DNA of 64,000 nt from Kaistella flava (ex Peng et al. 2021) (GCF_015191005.1 NZ_CP040442.1:434001-498000), one strand, 5' to 3'. Positions 42,798 to 52,594 are shown, counted from the stretch's first letter. Made by a program: numbers and translations. Notes: generated by a model not told the origin, from the letters alone.

Positions 42798-43271
42798 TTA
42801 ATCGTTATGATAAGGTTTTCCCTGAAGGATTTGATCAGCACGGTAAATTTGTTCCACGAAAAAAAGGCGGATCATTTGATGGGTAAAGGTCATTTTAGAA
42901 AGCGACATTTTTTCATTCGCCCTTTCATACATTTCATCTGAAAAACCATAAGCACCACCGATAATGAGCGACACTTTTTTAACTGATGAAGTCATCCAGT
43001 TATCAATTTTAGAAGCGAATTCACGACTGGTAAATTGTTTTCCTTTTTCGTCTAAAAGAACAATAGTATCTGAGTTTTCGATAAGATTTAAAAATAATTT
43101 TCCCTCTTCCTTTTTGAGTAAATCAGGACTTAGGTTTTTAGCATTTTTTACATCAGGAATTTCGATGATTTCAAAATTCCAATATTTCGGCAGGCGGTTT
43201 TGATAATATTTTACCAAATTGGTAATTTCTTTATCATCAGTTTTGCCCATGCACACTAAATTAATTCGCAT
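42798..43271 (-). CDS. rlmH: 23S rRNA pseudouridine-1915 N3-methyltransferase RlmH
   Basis: 157 aa, standard length. It is a SPOUT knot methyltransferase: MRINLVCMGKTDDKEI at the start, LLDEKGKQFTSREFA in the middle, VSLIIGGAYGFSDEMYERANEKMSLSKMTFTHQMIRLFFVEQIYRADQI at the C-terminus and the final GKPYHND. It methylates pseudouridine 1915 of the large ribosomal RNA. The inverted-repeat element lies 7 bases after the stop. The gene is divergent from yihY. Confidence 0.97.
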   Translation of the reverse strand: MRINLVCMGKTDDKEITNLVKYYQNRLPKYWNFEIIEIPDVKNAKNLSPDLLKKEEGKLFLNLIENSDTIVLLDEKGKQFTSREFASKIDNWMTSSVKKVSLIIGGAYGFSDEMYERANEKMSLSKMTFTHQMIRLFFVEQIYRADQILQGKPYHND

Positions 43272-43275
43272 TTCT

Positions 43276-43296
43276 TATCTTTGTTTTGCAAATATA
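43276..43296. promoter_or_regulatory. Facing divergent promoters of yihY and rlmH
   Basis: A plus-strand TATCTTTG (43276-43283) for yihY and a minus-strand TATATTTG (43289-43296) for rlmH lie within 21 bases, in a 30-base gap between the two start codons. The two cannot be occupied independently, and each -33 region falls inside the other gene's 5' end. Confidence 0.65.
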
Positions 43297-43301
43297 AATT
43301 A

Positions 43302-44303
43302 ATGGGCATTAAAACTCCGCAATTCATCATCAAAATAAAAAATTTTCTGGATGGTATTCATATTCCTTTTTTAGGGATTTCTCTTTGGGAAATGTTTAAA
43401 ATTTATGGACAAGGCGTTTTTAAAATGCAAATTGGTAGAAGTGCCGCGAGTATTTCCTGGAGTTTCTTTCTAAGTCTTTTTCCTTTTATATTGTTTTTAC
43501 TTTCGCTCTTGCCTTACCTTCCACATTACGATAAATTGCAGTTTTATATTTTTGAAGTGTTGATGCACAATATTTTGCCGTCGCGTATGCAAAGTGATGT
43601 TACAGGTTATATTCAAAATTTTATTATTCCAAATATCAAGAATATCAGCAATATGACGATTGTGTTTGCGATGGTTTTCGCGGTCAATGGAACGCATTCT
43701 TTGATTAATGGTTTTAATATCAATACCAATTTACAAAGGGGAGCTGTAAAAGAATATTTGGTCGCTTTCGTGATTACGATTGCGTTTATCGTACTGATAA
43801 TCGCTTCTCTATTAGGAGTTTATTACAGTGAAGTCGTTCTGAAATTATTTACGCCAGAGATCAATATTTCGTGGTTTGTAGATAATATGTCGAAAATTAT
43901 TGGATTTATTTCATTCCCGATTTTCTATTTTATCTTGTTGGCGCTTTTTTATTGGGTAGGTTGTTTGAAAATCACCACTTTTAAACAGGCGATTCCAGGT
44001 GCTATTTTAACCACGATTTTATTCGTATTATTGACTTATTTCTTTGCGATTTACGTCAGAAACTTTGCCAGATATAACGTTCTTTATGGCTCAATTGGAA
44101 CGATTATTTTAGTAATGGTTTGGGTGAATATCAATATCATTTTAATTTTATTAGGAAATGAATTGAATATTGCCATTAAAAAAGTGCGTGTCGAAAAAAT
44201 GATTGCCGAAGAAATGACTTCAAATGCTTTACAATTCGATGCAGATTTGGTTTCTGACTCCGAAGATATTGAAGATCAACATCATATTAAAATGGATAAA
44301 TAA
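43302..44303 (+). CDS. YihY/virulence factor BrkB family membrane protein
   Basis: 333 aa from the ATG at 43302 (MGIKTPQF); an earlier ATG at 43281 overlaps the promoter and is not used. About six membrane segments follow, with family landmarks FKMQIGRSAASISWSFFLSLFPFILFLLSLLPYLP near 35-70 and AIPGAILTTILFVLLTYFFAIYVRNFARYNVLYGSIGTIILVMVWVNINIIL near 225-280. The function is undefined (not RNase BN). The C-terminus has a Lys/Glu-rich cytoplasmic tail. Confidence 0.92.
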   Translation: MGIKTPQFIIKIKNFLDGIHIPFLGISLWEMFKIYGQGVFKMQIGRSAASISWSFFLSLFPFILFLLSLLPYLPHYDKLQFYIFEVLMHNILPSRMQSDVTGYIQNFIIPNIKNISNMTIVFAMVFAVNGTHSLINGFNINTNLQRGAVKEYLVAFVITIAFIVLIIASLLGVYYSEVVLKLFTPEINISWFVDNMSKIIGFISFPIFYFILLALFYWVGCLKITTFKQAIPGAILTTILFVLLTYFFAIYVRNFARYNVLYGSIGTIILVMVWVNINIILILLGNELNIAIKKVRVEKMIAEEMTSNALQFDADLVSDSEDIEDQHHIKMDK

Positions 44304-44326
44304 TCTCGAGATTATCTAAATTTCGT

Positions 44327-44470
44327 TTTAACCGCAAAAGATGCAAACGTTTTATTTAAATAGTATCCAAACAAAAGTTTGGAAAAGCACCATAAAATAA
44401 CGGTTCCAATACTTGAATTCTTTTGAAAAATTTTTTCTTAATAGTCTTTTGCCATTTTTGGCGTTGTAAA
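44327..44470. repeat. Imperfect inverted-repeat element, about 144 bp
   Basis: The left arm TTTTAACCGCAAAAGATGCA (44327-44346) resembles the reverse complement of the right arm near 44446-44470 (CTTTTGCCATTTTTGGCG). The left arm also closely matches the element at 56445. No gene in the gap 44304-44548. Confidence 0.7.
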
Positions 44471-44548
44471 GAGTAAAGATTTAAATTTTTAGAAAGTTAA
44501 TTTAATTTAGAAGAAATGTTCTGCTCTAAAAATTTATAAAACTGTTTA

Positions 44549-45733
44549 TTAATCTGCTGCCTCCTCTAAAATCTCTTTCTTTTTCCCAATATACCTTAAC
44601 AACGAAAAACCGGCGAATCCTGAAATAACGGAAGCTACCAAAACTGCAAATTTCGCTTCAGCTTGAATTTCTGTATGTCCTTTAAAGGAAAGTAAAGCAA
44701 TGAAAATCGACATCGTAAAACCAATTCCTGCCAAAAGTCCGGCACCTAACATTTGAGACCAGGAACTTTTGTCGGGCAAACTGCTGATTTTTAGTTTAAT
44801 GAAAATCCAGGAAAATAAGTTGATTCCGATTATTTTACCAAAGACTAATCCGAATATGATTCCGTAGCCAAAGTTACTGAAAAGTCCATCTACCATTCCT
44901 TCTTTGAACATAATATTGGTATTGGCCAAGGCGAAAATCGGCATGATTAGAAAATTGACAGGCAAATGTAATTTTTGTTCTAATTTTTCTAAAGGTGAAA
45001 TTTCGGTCGCAGAAGTATTGGTAGGAATTGTAAAGGCTAAAAGAACTCCTGCAATCGTAGCGTGAATCCCAGAATGATGCATGAAATACCATAGAAATAG
45101 TCCCGGGATAATGTAGAAAATGTGTTTCTTAAAATTAAAGAAATTCAATAATACTAAAATGATAACCATCACAGCGCTTAAACCTAAATAAACCCAATGT
45201 AACTGGTCGGTATAGAAGATTGCAATTACCAAAATTGCACCCAAATCATCAACGATTGCCAAGGCTGCTAAAAATATTTTTAAAGATAATGGAGCACGTT
45301 TTCCCAACATCGAAATAATTGCCAGAGAGAATGCAATGTCGGTCGCCATCGGAATTGCCCAACCATTTGCGTAGTCGGTTCCGTGGTTAAAAAAAAAATA
45401 AATTAAGCCCGGAACAACCATTCCACCAACTGCCGCAATGATCGGTAATGAAGCCGATTTAAAAGTCGAAAGTTCACCTTCTACGATTTCACGTTTGATT
45501 TCTAAACCGACGAGTAAAAAGAAAATCGCCATCAAACCATCATTAATCCAAATGCTTAGTGAATAATTAAGGTGAAAAATATTGGTTCCAATTTCGGTAT
45601 CTAATAAATTTTGAAAAGGAACGCCGAGAGAAGAATTCGCAATAAAAAGTGATATTAAAACACAAAGTATTAACAGAATCCCTGAAGATTGTGAGCTGTG
45701 AAGAAATTTTTTAAAATAGTCAGTAATGAGCAT
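44549..45733 (-). CDS. nhaA: Na+/H+ antiporter NhaA
   Basis: 394 aa, 12 membrane helices as expected. NhaA signatures: FFLLVGLEIKREIVEGEL near the start, GGMVVPGLIYFFFN, WAIPMATDIAFSLAIISMLGKR with the Thr-Asp unwound helix, and FLAALAIVDDLGAILVIAIFYT carrying the tandem Asp pair that binds Na+/H+. The C-terminal GLLAGIGFTMSIFIALLSF is also typical. It exchanges sodium for protons at alkaline pH. It is separated from the RSH stop by 18 bases, so the two genes may share transcription. Confidence 0.97.
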   Translation of the reverse strand: MLITDYFKKFLHSSQSSGILLILCVLISLFIANSSLGVPFQNLLDTEIGTNIFHLNYSLSIWINDGLMAIFFLLVGLEIKREIVEGELSTFKSASLPIIAAVGGMVVPGLIYFFFNHGTDYANGWAIPMATDIAFSLAIISMLGKRAPLSLKIFLAALAIVDDLGAILVIAIFYTDQLHWVYLGLSAVMVIILVLLNFFNFKKHIFYIIPGLFLWYFMHHSGIHATIAGVLLAFTIPTNTSATEISPLEKLEQKLHLPVNFLIMPIFALANTNIMFKEGMVDGLFSNFGYGIIFGLVFGKIIGINLFSWIFIKLKISSLPDKSSWSQMLGAGLLAGIGFTMSIFIALLSFKGHTEIQAEAKFAVLVASVISGFAGFSLLRYIGKKKEILEEAAD

Positions 45734-45751
45734 AAGGTTTATTTAGTGGTG

Positions 45752-47959
45752 TTATTGCATTCGTTTTACACGAGAAACACCGTTAATGTTTTTTAGTTGC
45801 TTGAAGGTTTCGTCTAACTGGCTTCTGTTTCTCACTTCGAGATTAATGTTACCTAAGAAAACGCCATTATTGGATTCAATCGACATGCTTTTCATGTCCA
45901 TATTCATGTTGTTACTGATGACCGCCGTAATATCGTTAATCATTCCCATTCTGTCAAGACCTTCAATTTCAATTTTAATTCTGTTTTTGAAACTTTCTTC
46001 ATTCACCCATTTCGCAGGTAAAACTCGATAATCGTATTGAGCACGAAGATTAATGGCATTGGGACAATTGTCATTATGAACTTTAATACCTTCAGAAATG
46101 GTGATGAATCCAAAAATTCGATCACCTGGAATTACGGTACAGCATTTTGCATAAGTGTAATTCATTTTCTGCTCATCTTTTCCAAAAACAATCATGTCAA
46201 GATTGGTTTCCGGAGTTTCTGTAAAGAGCTCGTTTTTGGTCGGCGACTTACGGAAACGTTGCAGAATATTACCGAAAAGTCCTTTTCCTTCAGTGTATTT
46301 TTTAATATCACTAATATCTAAATCGCCATTTTGAAATTTAAGAAATAATTCCTGAGAAGTCTTTAAAGCAAAAAACTTCTGCATTTTATTGATTTCTTCA
46401 TCATTGAAATTGAGTTTCGCATGACGCATTTTTCGCTGCAAAATTTCTTTTCCTTCTTCGACTAAACCATTATTCTCAGAATTTAGAATGGCTTTTATCT
46501 TTGATTTGGCTTTAGAAGTTACTACAAAATCCAGCCAGTCTGCTTTCGGTTTTTGATTTTGTGAAGAGAGAATATCAACCTGATCACCATTTAATAAAAC
46601 ATAAGAAATGGGAACTAACTTACCGTTTACTTTTGCGCCAAGACATTTTGTTCCTAAATCAGAATGCACTGAAAAGGCAAAATCTAAAGCGGTAGAACCA
46701 ATCGGTAGAATTTTTATTTCACCTTTTGGCGTAAAGACAAAAACTTCTTTGGAATATAAGTTAAGTTTAATATCATCCAAAAGTTCTGTAGTAGTCATCG
46801 ACTGCTGGTTTTCCAGAACCTCACGGATTTCTGTCACCCAACGTTCAAAGTTTTTTTCGTCAGAACTTTGCTGGTAGCCTTCTTTGTATTTATAATGTGC
46901 GGCAACGCCTTTTTCGGCGATGTCATCCATTCTTTCAGATCGAATTTGAACTTCAATCCACTTTTTATCTGGGCCTAAAATTGTCAAATGTAAACTTTCG
47001 TAACCTGTGGATCTCGGCTGAGAAATCCAGTCACGCATTCGCTGTGGATTACTGTGATAAAGGTCTGTAACAATTGAATATATTTTCCAGGCAAGAAATT
47101 TTTCGTTTTTCGCATCTGATTTATAAATAATTCTAATGGCATAATTATCAAAAACTTCATCGAAAGCAACGCCTTGTTTGAGCATTTTTCGATAGATCGA
47201 AGAAATTGCTTTTGCCCGTCCTTTAATTGAAACATTTAGATTTTCGTCTTCCAATTGTTCCGATACTTCTTTCTTAAATTCTTCGATATATTTCTCGCGG
47301 CTTTCTTTGGCAAGTTCCAACTTTGAAGAAATATCCAGATAAACTTCAGGATTATTAAACTTTAAAGAAAGATCTTCTAATTCTGATTTGATGTTGTATA
47401 AACCAAGTCGGTGGGCGAGTGGCGCATAAATATAAACCGTTTCCGAAGCGATTTTCTTCTGCTTCTCAGGCGTCATGCTTTCCAGCGTGCGCATATTGTG
47501 AAGTCGGTCTGCAATCTTAATTAAAATTACCCGGAAATCTTCGGAAAGTGTCAATAAAAGTTTACGGTAATTCTCAGATTGAATCGAAATGTTTTGATGA
47601 TTCATGACCGAAATTTTGGTCAAACCATTGACGATATCAGCAATTTTTTTTCCGAAGATTTTTTTGAGATCGTCATAAGTATAATCAGAATCTTCGATAA
47701 CATCGTGAAGAAGTGCACAGGCAATCGAGGTTGCGCCTAATCCAATTTCGTTGGCTACAATTTTTGCGACCTCAATCGGATGGTAGATATAAGGTTCACC
47801 TGTTTTTCGTCGCTGGTCTTTATGAGCATCTAAGGCAATATCAAACGCTTTTCGGATGACTTTGTTTTGTTCCTCATCCAAATTACGATAGGTATTTGTA
47901 ATCAAATCCTTGTACCTAGCGAGAATTTCTTTATTTTCTTGTTCTAAATCGTAAACCAT
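45752..47959 (-). CDS. Bifunctional (p)ppGpp synthetase/hydrolase (RSH, RelA/SpoT)
   Basis: 735 aa. Hydrolase HD domain: YHPIEVAKIVANE (His60), CALLHDVIEDSDYT (His85-Asp86) and LIKIADRLHNMRTL. Synthetase domain: a region with AIRIIYKSDAKNEKFL, RMRDWISQPRSTGYESLH and WIEVQIRSERMDDIAEKGVAAHY. A TGS domain follows at about 400-460 (VFTPKGEIKILPIGSTALDFAFSVHSDLG), then a Zn-finger/RIS-like part (CCTVIPGD), and a C-terminal ACT domain (IEIEGLDRMGMINDITAVISN). The hydrolase site looks intact, so this is the dual-function type. It sets the stringent response. Start at 47959. Confidence 0.97.
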   Translation of the reverse strand: MVYDLEQENKEILARYKDLITNTYRNLDEEQNKVIRKAFDIALDAHKDQRRKTGEPYIYHPIEVAKIVANEIGLGATSIACALLHDVIEDSDYTYDDLKKIFGKKIADIVNGLTKISVMNHQNISIQSENYRKLLLTLSEDFRVILIKIADRLHNMRTLESMTPEKQKKIASETVYIYAPLAHRLGLYNIKSELEDLSLKFNNPEVYLDISSKLELAKESREKYIEEFKKEVSEQLEDENLNVSIKGRAKAISSIYRKMLKQGVAFDEVFDNYAIRIIYKSDAKNEKFLAWKIYSIVTDLYHSNPQRMRDWISQPRSTGYESLHLTILGPDKKWIEVQIRSERMDDIAEKGVAAHYKYKEGYQQSSDEKNFERWVTEIREVLENQQSMTTTELLDDIKLNLYSKEVFVFTPKGEIKILPIGSTALDFAFSVHSDLGTKCLGAKVNGKLVPISYVLLNGDQVDILSSQNQKPKADWLDFVVTSKAKSKIKAILNSENNGLVEEGKEILQRKMRHAKLNFNDEEINKMQKFFALKTSQELFLKFQNGDLDISDIKKYTEGKGLFGNILQRFRKSPTKNELFTETPETNLDMIVFGKDEQKMNYTYAKCCTVIPGDRIFGFITISEGIKVHNDNCPNAINLRAQYDYRVLPAKWVNEESFKNRIKIEIEGLDRMGMINDITAVISNNMNMDMKSMSIESNNGVFLGNINLEVRNRSQLDETFKQLKNINGVSRVKRMQ

Positions 47960-48333
47960 TTATTAATGCCAATTATGACACGAAAATAAGAAAAAAAAGT
48001 CCAATTATGGTGATTAAATCCAAAAAATGTATCAGTGGAAAGGGACTTTTTAAATACAGCCTAATCTTGGAAATGTAATGTTTGTGGTGATTATATAAAA
48101 ACTCAAAGTGTAGGAATTTACACCATCAATTGTTTTTGAACACTGCTTTTTTAATAATAACTATAATAAGATTCAAAAATACATTTATTTAAAAAAAACT
48201 GAGAACCTTATTATGTTAAAGATTCTCAGTAGAATATACAATTGTGAAATTATTTTAATTCTGGGAGCTAAACAGAGTCCGAGAAAGAATTAGAAGTGTT
48301 TTTATAAATGCAACAGTAGTTAAAAAGATAAGC
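47960..48333. other. Gene-free gap upstream of RSH gene
   Basis: It has the AAAAAAAGTCC/GGACTTTTT inverted pair (about 47992-48052) and a terminator at 48191-48230, but no gene or RNA that I can support. A promoter for the RSH gene should be here; a TATTTTCG near 47985 is only a weak match. Confidence 0.5.
48191..48230 (-). terminator. Second terminator downstream of the stress protein gene
   Basis: On the minus strand ACTGAGAATCTTTAACATAATAAGGTTCTCAGT folds with 10-bp stem ends and is followed by TTTTTTTT. Confidence 0.8.
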
Positions 48334-48365
48334 AGAAAAAAACCGCTTCTAAAAGTTGAAACGGA
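48334..48365 (-). terminator. First terminator directly after the stress protein gene
   Basis: The minus-strand stem CCGTTTC/GAAGCGG (one G-U pair) is followed by TTTTTTT, directly after the stop codon at 48367. Confidence 0.75.
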
Positions 48366-48366
48366 C

Positions 48367-48816
48367 TTACGATTCTACTTCAGTATTTCCAAAATTCACT
48401 TCGGAATTTATTCCCGCAGATTGACCTCGATAATTGACATGCGGTGAATTGAAAATTTCTGCTCTTGCACGTAATGCGACTATTTTTTGTAGAAAATCTA
48501 AAGATTTCGCATCTCTGAATTTAATATGGTCAAAATAATTTTGATGAATGCAATTATTTTTTCCGAAAACTTCTTTTACTTTTTCAATTTGTTCTGGTTC
48601 TTTTACTTTTACACTCACAACCAAACTGTCATCTTCAAGTTTGGTTTTGTCTTTAAAGAAATATTGCCAAATTGACGTCTTTATTTCTTTATGAATTTTC
48701 TCGTCATGCAAGTATATGATGTAATCTTGGTTTTGAATACCTGCATTTTCTAAGTCTTGCCCAATTTGGTGGGACTGACTTTGGCTCTCAAATAAGCCTG
48801 TGATGATTGATGCCAT
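48367..48816 (-). CDS. General stress protein 17M (YflT)-like protein
   Basis: 149 aa. The N-terminal MASIITGLFESQSQSHQIGQDLENAGIQNQDYIIYL resembles the YflT/GsP17M heat-induced stress protein domain (sense pair-wise Phe-x-x-x-x-x-A..L...G pattern). The C-terminal half (about 90-149) does not match a known domain. Cytoplasmic, acidic. Expected role is general stress, undefined. Two terminators follow. Confidence 0.7.
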   Translation of the reverse strand: MASIITGLFESQSQSHQIGQDLENAGIQNQDYIIYLHDEKIHKEIKTSIWQYFFKDKTKLEDDSLVVSVKVKEPEQIEKVKEVFGKNNCIHQNYFDHIKFRDAKSLDFLQKIVALRARAEIFNSPHVNYRGQSAGINSEVNFGNTEVES

Positions 48817-48957
48817 TATTCTAAATTTTAAATTTACAATACAAAGGTTACATATTTAATAATAAAAATGCAAGTAAAAGCGATAGTTATTATGTATTCT
48901 TTGAGAATAACTGTTTATAATGTTAATATATTTAAGGTTTAAAAAATATTATTTCTT

Positions 48958-48965
48958 TATATTTG
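48958..48965 (+). promoter_or_regulatory. -7 element of the D-Ala-D-Ala peptidase gene
   Basis: TATATTTG lies 13-19 bases before the start codons at 48979/48985. Confidence 0.55.
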
Positions 48966-48978
48966 AAAATAAAAAAAA

Positions 48979-50358
48979 GTGATTATGAAGAAGCTGATTC
49001 CTTTATTTCTGTTAATTTCTCAATTGTATTTTACACAGAGCGTTGCACAAAATCTGGATGCTGCAACCCAAAAGTTATTAAGTTCTTCTCCCGCATATTC
49101 CTCCATAATTTCTATGTTTGTTGCTGATGAAAATGGAAATTCCATTTATGAAAATAATGGCAATGTAGGTCTCTCGACTGCCTCGACTCAAAAAATATTT
49201 ACTGCTGCGGCCGCTTTGGAAACTTTAGGTAAGGATTATCAGTATGTCACTACCGCAAATTATTCAGGAACAATTTCTGAGGGTTCTTTAGCAGGTGATC
49301 TTTTTATTACTTCGACGGGCGATCCAACCCTCGGAAGTTGGAGATATGATGGTTTTAAGCCTGAAAATTTCAAACAAAAATTGATTCAATCTTTAAAAGC
49401 AAAAGGCATTTCTAAGATTTCAGGAAACTTGATTATTGATGATTCTTATTTTGACTTCTTAACCACTCCTGGTGGCTGGCCTTGGAATGATCTCGGCAAT
49501 TATTATGGAGCCGGAGTTTGGGGAGTTAACTGGCGAGAAAATCAATTTGATATTCAAGTCGCTGGTGGACAGATAAAAAACATCAATGTCGATTTACCAA
49601 ATGTGAATTGGGTGAATGATATTAAAACAGGCGGAAGTTCAGATCAAAGTCTCGTCTTCACCGCGCCACATTCTGATGTTGCTTATGTTAATGGGAATTT
49701 GCCTGCTAAATCGCTTACTGTTTCTGGCGCGACGCCCAACCCGCCATTAACTTTTGGACAGGAAATAAAAAAGTGGTTGAAAGAATCAGGGATTGAATTT
49801 AATGGAAAAGTGACTTCTACATCGCAGCAAAGAATCGATGGTGATAAAATAACAACTGCTCCCAAAAATAATCTTTTGCTCGAATATAAATCGCCAACTT
49901 TAGATAAAATAGTCTTTTGGTTTATGCGAAAAAGCATCAACTTTTATGGCGAAACTTTAATAAAAACTTTAGGAAAAGAAAAGAAGAATGAAGGAAGTTT
50001 TGACGCAGGAATTTCCTACTTAAAAGACTTTTGGAGATCGAAAGGAATTAATCCGGCGTCTATTAACTTTGCAGATGGAAGTGGGCTTTCTCCACAAAAC
50101 TATGTTTCGGCAAGAGCGGAAGTGCAGTCGTTGCTTTATAGCAAAAAACAACCTTGGTTTAATGAATTTTATGATGGTTTTCCGATGCAAGGAAATGGCA
50201 TGAAATTGAAAAGTGGAACTATGAAAGATACCAAATCGTTTGCCGGCTATTATACCTCTAAGAACGGAAAAAAATATGTTTTTGCCATTATTATTAATAA
50301 TTATCAAGGTGGTAATGTGAGCGAAGCCTTATTTCAAGTGCTGAACGTTTTAAAATAG
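48979..50358 (+). CDS. dacB: D-alanyl-D-alanine carboxypeptidase/endopeptidase (peptidase S13, DacB)
   Basis: 459 aa, with starts at 48979 or 48985 (MKKLIPLF, more usual) and a signal peptide to about residue 24 (SVAQ). Penicillin-binding motifs: SxxK as STQK (Ser69-Lys72), SxN in the SGLSPQN region (about 370-376), and KTG as LKSGT near the C-terminus. The large insert between SxxK and SxN is normal for S13. It trims or cleaves peptidoglycan peptide stems in the periplasm. The next gene (histidine kinase) starts 15 bases downstream. Confidence 0.94.
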   Translation: MIMKKLIPLFLLISQLYFTQSVAQNLDAATQKLLSSSPAYSSIISMFVADENGNSIYENNGNVGLSTASTQKIFTAAAALETLGKDYQYVTTANYSGTISEGSLAGDLFITSTGDPTLGSWRYDGFKPENFKQKLIQSLKAKGISKISGNLIIDDSYFDFLTTPGGWPWNDLGNYYGAGVWGVNWRENQFDIQVAGGQIKNINVDLPNVNWVNDIKTGGSSDQSLVFTAPHSDVAYVNGNLPAKSLTVSGATPNPPLTFGQEIKKWLKESGIEFNGKVTSTSQQRIDGDKITTAPKNNLLLEYKSPTLDKIVFWFMRKSINFYGETLIKTLGKEKKNEGSFDAGISYLKDFWRSKGINPASINFADGSGLSPQNYVSARAEVQSLLYSKKQPWFNEFYDGFPMQGNGMKLKSGTMKDTKSFAGYYTSKNGKKYVFAIIINNYQGGNVSEALFQVLNVLK

Positions 50359-50373
50359 TTGTATTTTCGTACG

Positions 50374-51540
50374 ATGAAGAAAAGGGGGATTTTTTCGAAA
50401 CTCAATAACTGGATTATTTATATTTTACTGACTTCAGCGGTGGCTGGAGTAGTAGCAGCTTCGGTCGTTCTGATTAATTATTTGCGTAAAGAAGAGATTA
50501 AAAGGATTGAACTTTTTGCGACTACTATAAAATACCAGCAAAATGAAATCATCGAAGATCCAATGACACTGGATTTAATTCTGCAGATTAATAAGACCAA
50601 TAATACGATCCCAATTATCATTACCGATAAAAACAGAAAACCTTTAGGATTTGATTTTCAAAGAAATATACCGGACGCTATCAAGAATGATCCCCAAAAA
50701 ATGCAGGCGCTGGTTAATAAAATGGCGAGTTCCTACAAACCTATTGAACTGCAAATGCCAGATGGGAATAATCAATACGTTTATTATACCAACTCTGATT
50801 TATTGAATAATTTGCGGTATTCGCCGTATATTTTAGGTTTACTGATTTTAGCCTATATATTCTTTTCTTTTTGGTTTCTGAGAACGATTAAGAAAACTGA
50901 TGAAGGTTACGTTTGGGCTGGTTTGGCTAAAGAAACTGCGCATCAAATTGGAACTCCGTTATCTTCAATGATTGGCTGGATTGAAATCCTACGCATGGAA
51001 AACGAAAATAGTGAAGGCGTAAAAGAAATCGAAAATGATATCAATCGACTCAAAACTATTTCTGAAAGATTCTCTAAAATTGGTTCAATTCCCGAACTTA
51101 ACGATTTGAATATCAATGAAACCATCCAACAGAATTACGATTATTTGAAATCGAGAATTTCGAGGAAAGTGAGTTTCATGCTGATTTTACCTAAAGAGCC
51201 AATTTTAATTCCACATAGTAGAATCCTATTAAGTTGGGTGATTGAAAATATTGTAAAAAATGCAGTCGATGCAATGAGAGGTGAGGGCAGACTCGAAATC
51301 GAACTCTACGAAAAGAATAAAAATATTGTCATCGATATCAAAGATTCTGGTTCAGGAATGACCAGGAATCAAGCCAGGAATGCTTTCAAAGCTGGCTATT
51401 CTACCAAGAAAAGAGGATGGGGACTTGGTTTATCTTTAGCCAAAAGAGTGATTAAGGAATACCACCGTGGTGATATCAAAATCGCCGTAACTGAAGTAGG
51501 AGTAGGAACTACTTTTAGAATTACTATGAAAAATTCATAA
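50374..51540 (+). CDS. Membrane-bound sensor histidine kinase
   Basis: 388 aa from the ATG at 50374; an in-frame TTG at 50359 is less likely. Two membrane segments flank a periplasmic sensor of about 120 residues (about 15-36 and 150-170). H-box: AKETAHQIGTPLSSMIGWIEIL (His near 188). N-box: ENIVKNAVDAM. G1: DIKDSGSGM. G2: KRGWGLGLSLAKRV. No response regulator is adjacent, so it is an orphan kinase here. The ligand is unknown. The partner peptidase gene is just upstream, so a cell-wall signal is possible (inference). Confidence 0.95.
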   Translation: MKKRGIFSKLNNWIIYILLTSAVAGVVAASVVLINYLRKEEIKRIELFATTIKYQQNEIIEDPMTLDLILQINKTNNTIPIIITDKNRKPLGFDFQRNIPDAIKNDPQKMQALVNKMASSYKPIELQMPDGNNQYVYYTNSDLLNNLRYSPYILGLLILAYIFFSFWFLRTIKKTDEGYVWAGLAKETAHQIGTPLSSMIGWIEILRMENENSEGVKEIENDINRLKTISERFSKIGSIPELNDLNINETIQQNYDYLKSRISRKVSFMLILPKEPILIPHSRILLSWVIENIVKNAVDAMRGEGRLEIELYEKNKNIVIDIKDSGSGMTRNQARNAFKAGYSTKKRGWGLGLSLAKRVIKEYHRGDIKIAVTEVGVGTTFRITMKNS

Positions 51541-51639
51541 TTTGTTTATTTTAATTTCTGATTGATCAATTTGGGTTAAAAGACGGTCGCGTCTTCTGAT
51601 TAAATTACATAATTTCGTTATTAAGTAATTTAAAACTAA

Positions 51640-52584
51640 TTGATTATGAAAAAGTTAATACTCTCTTTTTTCCTGATAAGTTCCTTTTTTGCCAATGCAC
51701 AAATTATCAATATTTTAAAAGATAAGGTAAAAGACAAAACAGCTAGTTTAGTTGGCGATAAAGTAATTGGCGCTATCACAACTGAGGCAATCACAACTAA
51801 TTTTAAAGACTGCAATAAAGTAGATATTAAAAATGCAGACTTTGGGAAAAATGAAAAATATACCAATCTCTGTAATGCTACTTTTTCTCCTTCAGAAGGT
51901 TACCTTTTGAAACCTGGGTTTTATACGATAGAACTCAAAAGTTTTTGTCTGCATGCCGGAACTTATGCGCCAAGTAAAGGCGATGGTTACTTATATGGAC
52001 CGCTAAAAGGTCAGAAAAAAGACCTGGTTAATTCTCTCATCAAAAATTGGTATCAAAACCAGGATATTCCACAACAAAAAGTACAGGCGTTAGTTTGGGG
52101 CGTCATTGCAAAATCAAGTTTCAAAAATATGAGCCCAGATCTACAATTGGTTGCAACCAGACTGTTAAGTAAAAACGAGTTGCTTAATTTATCTAAAATG
52201 GGTTTAGATTTTGTGCCCGAAAGTGTGATGTCTAAAGCCAAAAGTAATTTGCCGCAACCAGTTCAATTGGTTTTAGAAGCTGAAAATAGAATCAGAAGTT
52301 TTTTCAGTTCTTCTTCGTCCAACTATTCAGAATTAGAAAAATTGGCTTTGCTTACAGGTGTTAATCCTGTAACATCAGAAATTTCTTATGGAACATGGGG
52401 ACTTCATCCAAACGGATATTGGACTTCATATCAACCACACGGTTACCGACAAATGACCGTGAGAATTTATGTTCCAAATACAATCACTTCTGTTAATTAT
52501 ATTCCTTCTGATGATGTCGCGGTTCCAGCAAATACCGGAAGTCAGCGCTTAAAAGTTTCAGATGTTCTGAATTGTAGCAATTAG
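51640..52584 (+). CDS. Unknown secreted protein, 314 aa
   Basis: Start at 51640 or 51646 (MKKLILSFFLISSFFANAQ), with a signal peptide ending at about residue 19-21. The mature region has no known domain. Features include NADFGKNEKYTNLC, EGYLLKPGFYTIELKSFCLHAGTYAPSKGDGYLYGPLKG and a Tyr/Trp-rich WGLHPNGYWTSYQPHGYRQ near 250-270. Repeated Cys at several positions suggests disulfides. It ends before a strong terminator. No function proposed. Confidence 0.72.
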   Translation: MIMKKLILSFFLISSFFANAQIINILKDKVKDKTASLVGDKVIGAITTEAITTNFKDCNKVDIKNADFGKNEKYTNLCNATFSPSEGYLLKPGFYTIELKSFCLHAGTYAPSKGDGYLYGPLKGQKKDLVNSLIKNWYQNQDIPQQKVQALVWGVIAKSSFKNMSPDLQLVATRLLSKNELLNLSKMGLDFVPESVMSKAKSNLPQPVQLVLEAENRIRSFFSSSSSNYSELEKLALLTGVNPVTSEISYGTWGLHPNGYWTSYQPHGYRQMTVRIYVPNTITSVNYIPSDDVAVPANTGSQRLKVSDVLNCSN

Positions 52585-52594
52585 TTTCAAATTA

